The position numbers were made by a program, and so were the translations under genes. Below, piece after piece: positions 61,401 through 64,000 of a stretch of 64,000 nt of DNA. The notes under the pieces were generated by a model, which did not search any database, was not told the origin of the DNA, and was given only the letters and a program-made list of their open reading frames with translations. The stretch is from positions 20,926,880 to 20,990,879 of the forward strand of contig CM054114.1 in NCBI GenBank assembly GCA_028673005.1. Direction: 5' to 3'. The first letter of the stretch is position 1, and each line of letters begins with the position of its first letter. The DNA comes from Tanypteryx hageni (Eukaryota > Arthropoda > Insecta > Odonata > Petaluridae).

Positions 61401-64000
61401 TTCCTTTCGCCACCCCTCACTTCCTTTTACCTCCCCTCACTTCCTTTCACCTCCCCTCACTTCCTTTCACGTTCTCTCACTTCCATTCACCTCCCCTCAC
61501 TTCCTTTCACCTCCGCTCACTTTCTTTCACCTTCCCTCACTTTCTTTCGCATTCTCTCACTTCCTTTTACCTCCACTTATCTCCTTTCACCTCCCCTCAT
61601 TTCCTTTCATCTCATCTCACTATCTTTAACCTCCTCACACTTCCTTTCACCTCCCCTCACTTCCATACACTTCCGCTCACTTCCTTTCACCTCTGCTCAC
61701 TTTCTTTCACCTTCCCTCACTTCCTTTCACCTTCCCTCACTTCCTTTCACATCTCCTCACTTCCTTTTACCAACTCGTACTACCTTTCACCTCCCCTCAC
61801 TTCCTTTCAACTCCCCTCACTTCCTCTCACGTTTCCTCACTTCCTTTTACCTCCCCTCACTTTCTTTCACCTCTTCTCAATTCTATTTACATTCCCTCAC
61901 TTTTCCTCACTTCCTTTCAACTGCACTCACTTTTTTCACCTCCCTACACTTCCTTTCACCTCTCCTCACTTCCTTTCACCTCTCCTCACTTCCTTTCACC
62001 TCCATTCACTTCCTTTCATCTCCCATCAGTTCTTTCACCTCCCCTCACTTCATTTCACCACCCCTCACTTTCATTCACCTCCTCTCACTTCCTTTCACCT
62101 CCCCTCACTATCTTTCACCTACCTTCACTTCCTTTCAACTTTCCTCACTTCCATTCACCTCCCCTCACTTCATTTCACCCCCCTCACTACCTTTCACCTC
62201 CCCTCACTTCCTTTCACCTCCCCTTACTTCCTTTATCATCCCCTCATTTCCTTTCACCTCCCCTCACTTCCTTTCACCTCCCCTCACTTCCTTTCGCCAC
62301 CCCTCATTTCCATTCACCTCCCCTCACTTCCTTTCACCACCCCTGACATCCTTTCTCCTCCCCTCAGTTCCTTTAACCTCCCCTCACTTCATTTCACTTT
62401 CTCTCATTTCTTTTCACCTTCTTTCATTTCCTTTCACCACCCCTCTATTTCTTTCACATTCCCTCAGTTCCTTCACTTCCCCTCACTTTATTTCCCCACC
62501 CCTCATTTTCTTTCATCTGTCCTCGCTTCAATTCAACTCCCCTCACTTCTTTTCACCTCCTTTCTCTTTCTTTCACCTCCACTTACTTCCTTTCACCTCC
62601 ACTCACTTCCTTTGACCTCCACTCACTTCCTTTCACCTCTCCTTACTTTCTTTCACCTCCCCTCATTTCGTTTCACATTCTCTCACTTCCTTTTATCTCC
62701 CCTTACTTCCTTTCACATTCCCTCACTTCTTTTCACCTCCCCTCACTTCCTTTAACATCCCCTCACTTCCTTTCACCCATCTCTTTTCCTTTCACCTCCC
62801 CTTACTTCATTTTATCACCCCTCACTTCCTTTCAACTCCCCTCACTTCCTTTCAACTCCCCTCACTTCCTTTCACGTTCTCTCACTTCCATTCACCTCCC
62901 CTAACTTCTTTTCACCTCCCCTCTCTTTCTTTCACCTTCCCTCACTTCCTGTCATATTCTCTCACTTCCTTTTACCTCCCCTTACTTCCTTTCACCTCCC
63001 CTCACTTCCTTTCACCTCCCCTCACTATCTATAACCTCCTGACACTTCCTTTCAACTCCATTCACTTCCTTTCACCTCCCCTCACTTTTTTTCACCTCCA
63101 CTCACTTCCTTTCACATTCTCTCACTTCCTTTTACCTCCCCCTACTTCCATTCACCTCCCCTCACTTCCTTTCACCTCCGCTCACTTTCTTTCACATTCC
63201 CTCACTTCCTTTCGCATTCTCTCTTCTTTTTTTTACCTCCCCTTACTTCCTTTCACCTCCCCTCATTATCTTTCACCTCCCTTCACTTCCTTTCAACTTT
63301 CCTCACTTCCATTCACCTTCCCTCACTTCCTTTCACCTTCCCTCACTTCCTTTCACCTCTCCTCACTTCCTTTTACCATTTCCTACTTCCTTTCACCTCC
63401 CCTTACTTCCTTTCACCTGCCCTCACTTCCTCTCACGTTTCCTCACTTTATTTCACCTCCATACACTTCCTTTCACCTCTCCTCACTTCCTTTCACCTCC
63501 CTTCACTTCCTTTCATCTCCCATCAGTACTTTTCACCTCCCCTCACTTCATTTCACCTCCCCTCACTTTCATTTACCTCCTCTCACTTCCTTTCACCTCC
63601 CCTCACTTCCTTTCACCTCCCCTCACTATCTTTCACCTCCCGTCTCTTTCTTTCACCTTTCCTCACTTCCATTCAATTCCCCTCACTTCATTTCACCTCC
63701 CCTCACTACCTTTCACTTCCCCTCACTTCCTATCACCTCCCCTTACTTCCTTTAACATCCCCTCAATTCCTTTCGCCTCCCCTTACTTCCTTTAACATCC
63801 CCTCATTTCCTTTCACCTCCCCTTACTTCCTTTCTTCTCCCCTCACTTCCTTTCGCCACCCCTCATTTCCATTCACCTCCCCTCACTTCATTTCACCACC
63901 CCTCACATCCTTTCTCCTCCCCTCATTTCCTTTCACCTCCCCTCACTTCATTTCACCTTCTCTCATTTCTTTTCACCACCCCTCATTTCCTTTCACCTCC
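58500..64000 (+). repeat. Near-consensus satellite
   Basis: Units here mostly match CTTCCTTTCACCTCCCCTCA with isolated changes. Long-range duplications are scarce. One short repeat of about 100 bp, with CTTCCTGTCACATTCTC then CTTTAAACTCCCC, is at 59,456-59,560 and 61,196-61,300. Because stop-forming changes are rare and the register is regular, the longest open frame of the window (59589-62615) falls here. Confidence 0.88.
59589..62615 (+). other. 1,008-codon repeat-encoded open frame, not called a gene
   Basis: Opens at a TTG, not an ATG, and encodes only cyclic variants of FTSPHFLSPPLTSFHLPSLP. There is no signal peptide, recognised domain, promoter or splice structure. An overlapping frame in another phase (60346-61269) encodes the same peptide, as expected when a 20-bp unit is read in triplets. 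I treat it as a composition artefact. Confidence 0.85.

Larger units (their letters stand above)
40990..64000 (+). repeat. 20-bp satellite array, pyrimidine strand on top (right block)
   Basis: Same consensus and strand as 5354-40489, continuing past the window end. Large paralogous duplications fill 41-55 kb, smaller ones 55-58 kb, and from about 58.5 kb the array is closest to the plain consensus. No gene, RNA or transposon was seen on either strand. Confidence 0.98.

Noticed and set aside
59589..62615. A 1,008-codon open frame as a repetitive secreted or structural protein gene
   Set aside because: It opens at TTG, encodes only the satellite read in triplets, overlaps the same peptide in another frame, and has no domain, signal peptide or regulatory context.
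5354..64000. CRISPR array
   Set aside because: The 20-bp repeats are contiguous with no unique spacers between them, there are no neighbouring cas genes, and units are too degenerate.
1..64000. Telomeric repeat
   Set aside because: The unit is not a TTAGGG-type or other known telomere unit and the 20-bp period does not match.
1..64000. Immunoglobulin class-switch region
   Set aside because: The G-skew is similar, but AGCT-type deamination hotspots are nearly absent, the unit does not match known switch repeats, and no constant-region exon is present.
1..64000. Standard G-quadruplex arrays or hairpin/cruciform elements
   Set aside because: There is only one run of three or more G per 20 bp, too far apart for three-tetrad folding. 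The near absence of G on one strand leaves almost no Watson-Crick self-pairing.

Overview
The whole window is one tandem-repeat (satellite/minisatellite) array. I can support no protein gene, RNA gene, transposon, CRISPR array or unique-sequence island. The unit is 20 bp, consensus CTTCCTTTCACCTCCCCTCA (complement strand TGAGGGGAGGTGAAAGGAAG). At 20 bp per unit, the roughly 63,000 sequenced bases hold about 3,150 degenerate copies. Both window ends lie inside the array, so its true length is unknown but above 63 kb. An array this long, with nested segmental duplications and two runs of exactly 500 N, points to a scaffolded eukaryotic genome assembly. Nothing in the sequence identifies the species or chromosome.

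Layout. 1-4853: array with the purine strand on top (inverted relative to the rest). 4854-5353: 500-N gap. 5354-40489: array with the pyrimidine strand on top. 40490-40989: second 500-N gap. 40990-64000: pyrimidine-strand array continuing past the window end. About 5.4-10 kb is irregular, with many 19- and 21-bp units. Much of 6.6-17 kb carries a 40-bp sub-family in which CCTTTCA and CCATTCA alternate. About 18-55 kb is a patchwork of larger duplications (340 bp, 440 bp, 1.4 kb, 3.5 kb, 3.8 kb, 5.5 kb), many still nearly identical. About 58.5-64 kb is closest to the plain consensus. A roughly 320-400 bp cassette of rare variants recurs at least 11 times in fixed order.

The unit is a degenerate dimer of two 10-mers (CTTCCTTTCA and CCTCCCCTCA). 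It has no G on one strand, hence extreme strand asymmetry. Because 20 is not a multiple of 3 and the pyrimidine strand rarely forms stops, all three forward frames encode the same 20-residue peptide repeat. This produces long open frames, up to about 1,008 codons, that I consider artefacts of composition.

The most actionable observations are: (1) the 2.06 kb before the second gap is almost the same as the 2.06 kb after it, differing in the positions I compared only by single-base run-length changes, which is what an unmerged contig overlap looks like; (2) orientation flips at the first gap although variant order is conserved after reverse complementing; (3) duplication junctions are in register and most larger length differences are multiples of 20 bp, so relative ages of some duplications can be read; (4) the purine strand carries an ETS-like GGAAGTGA in each consensus unit and is strongly G-skewed, giving testable ideas about protein binding and R-loops.
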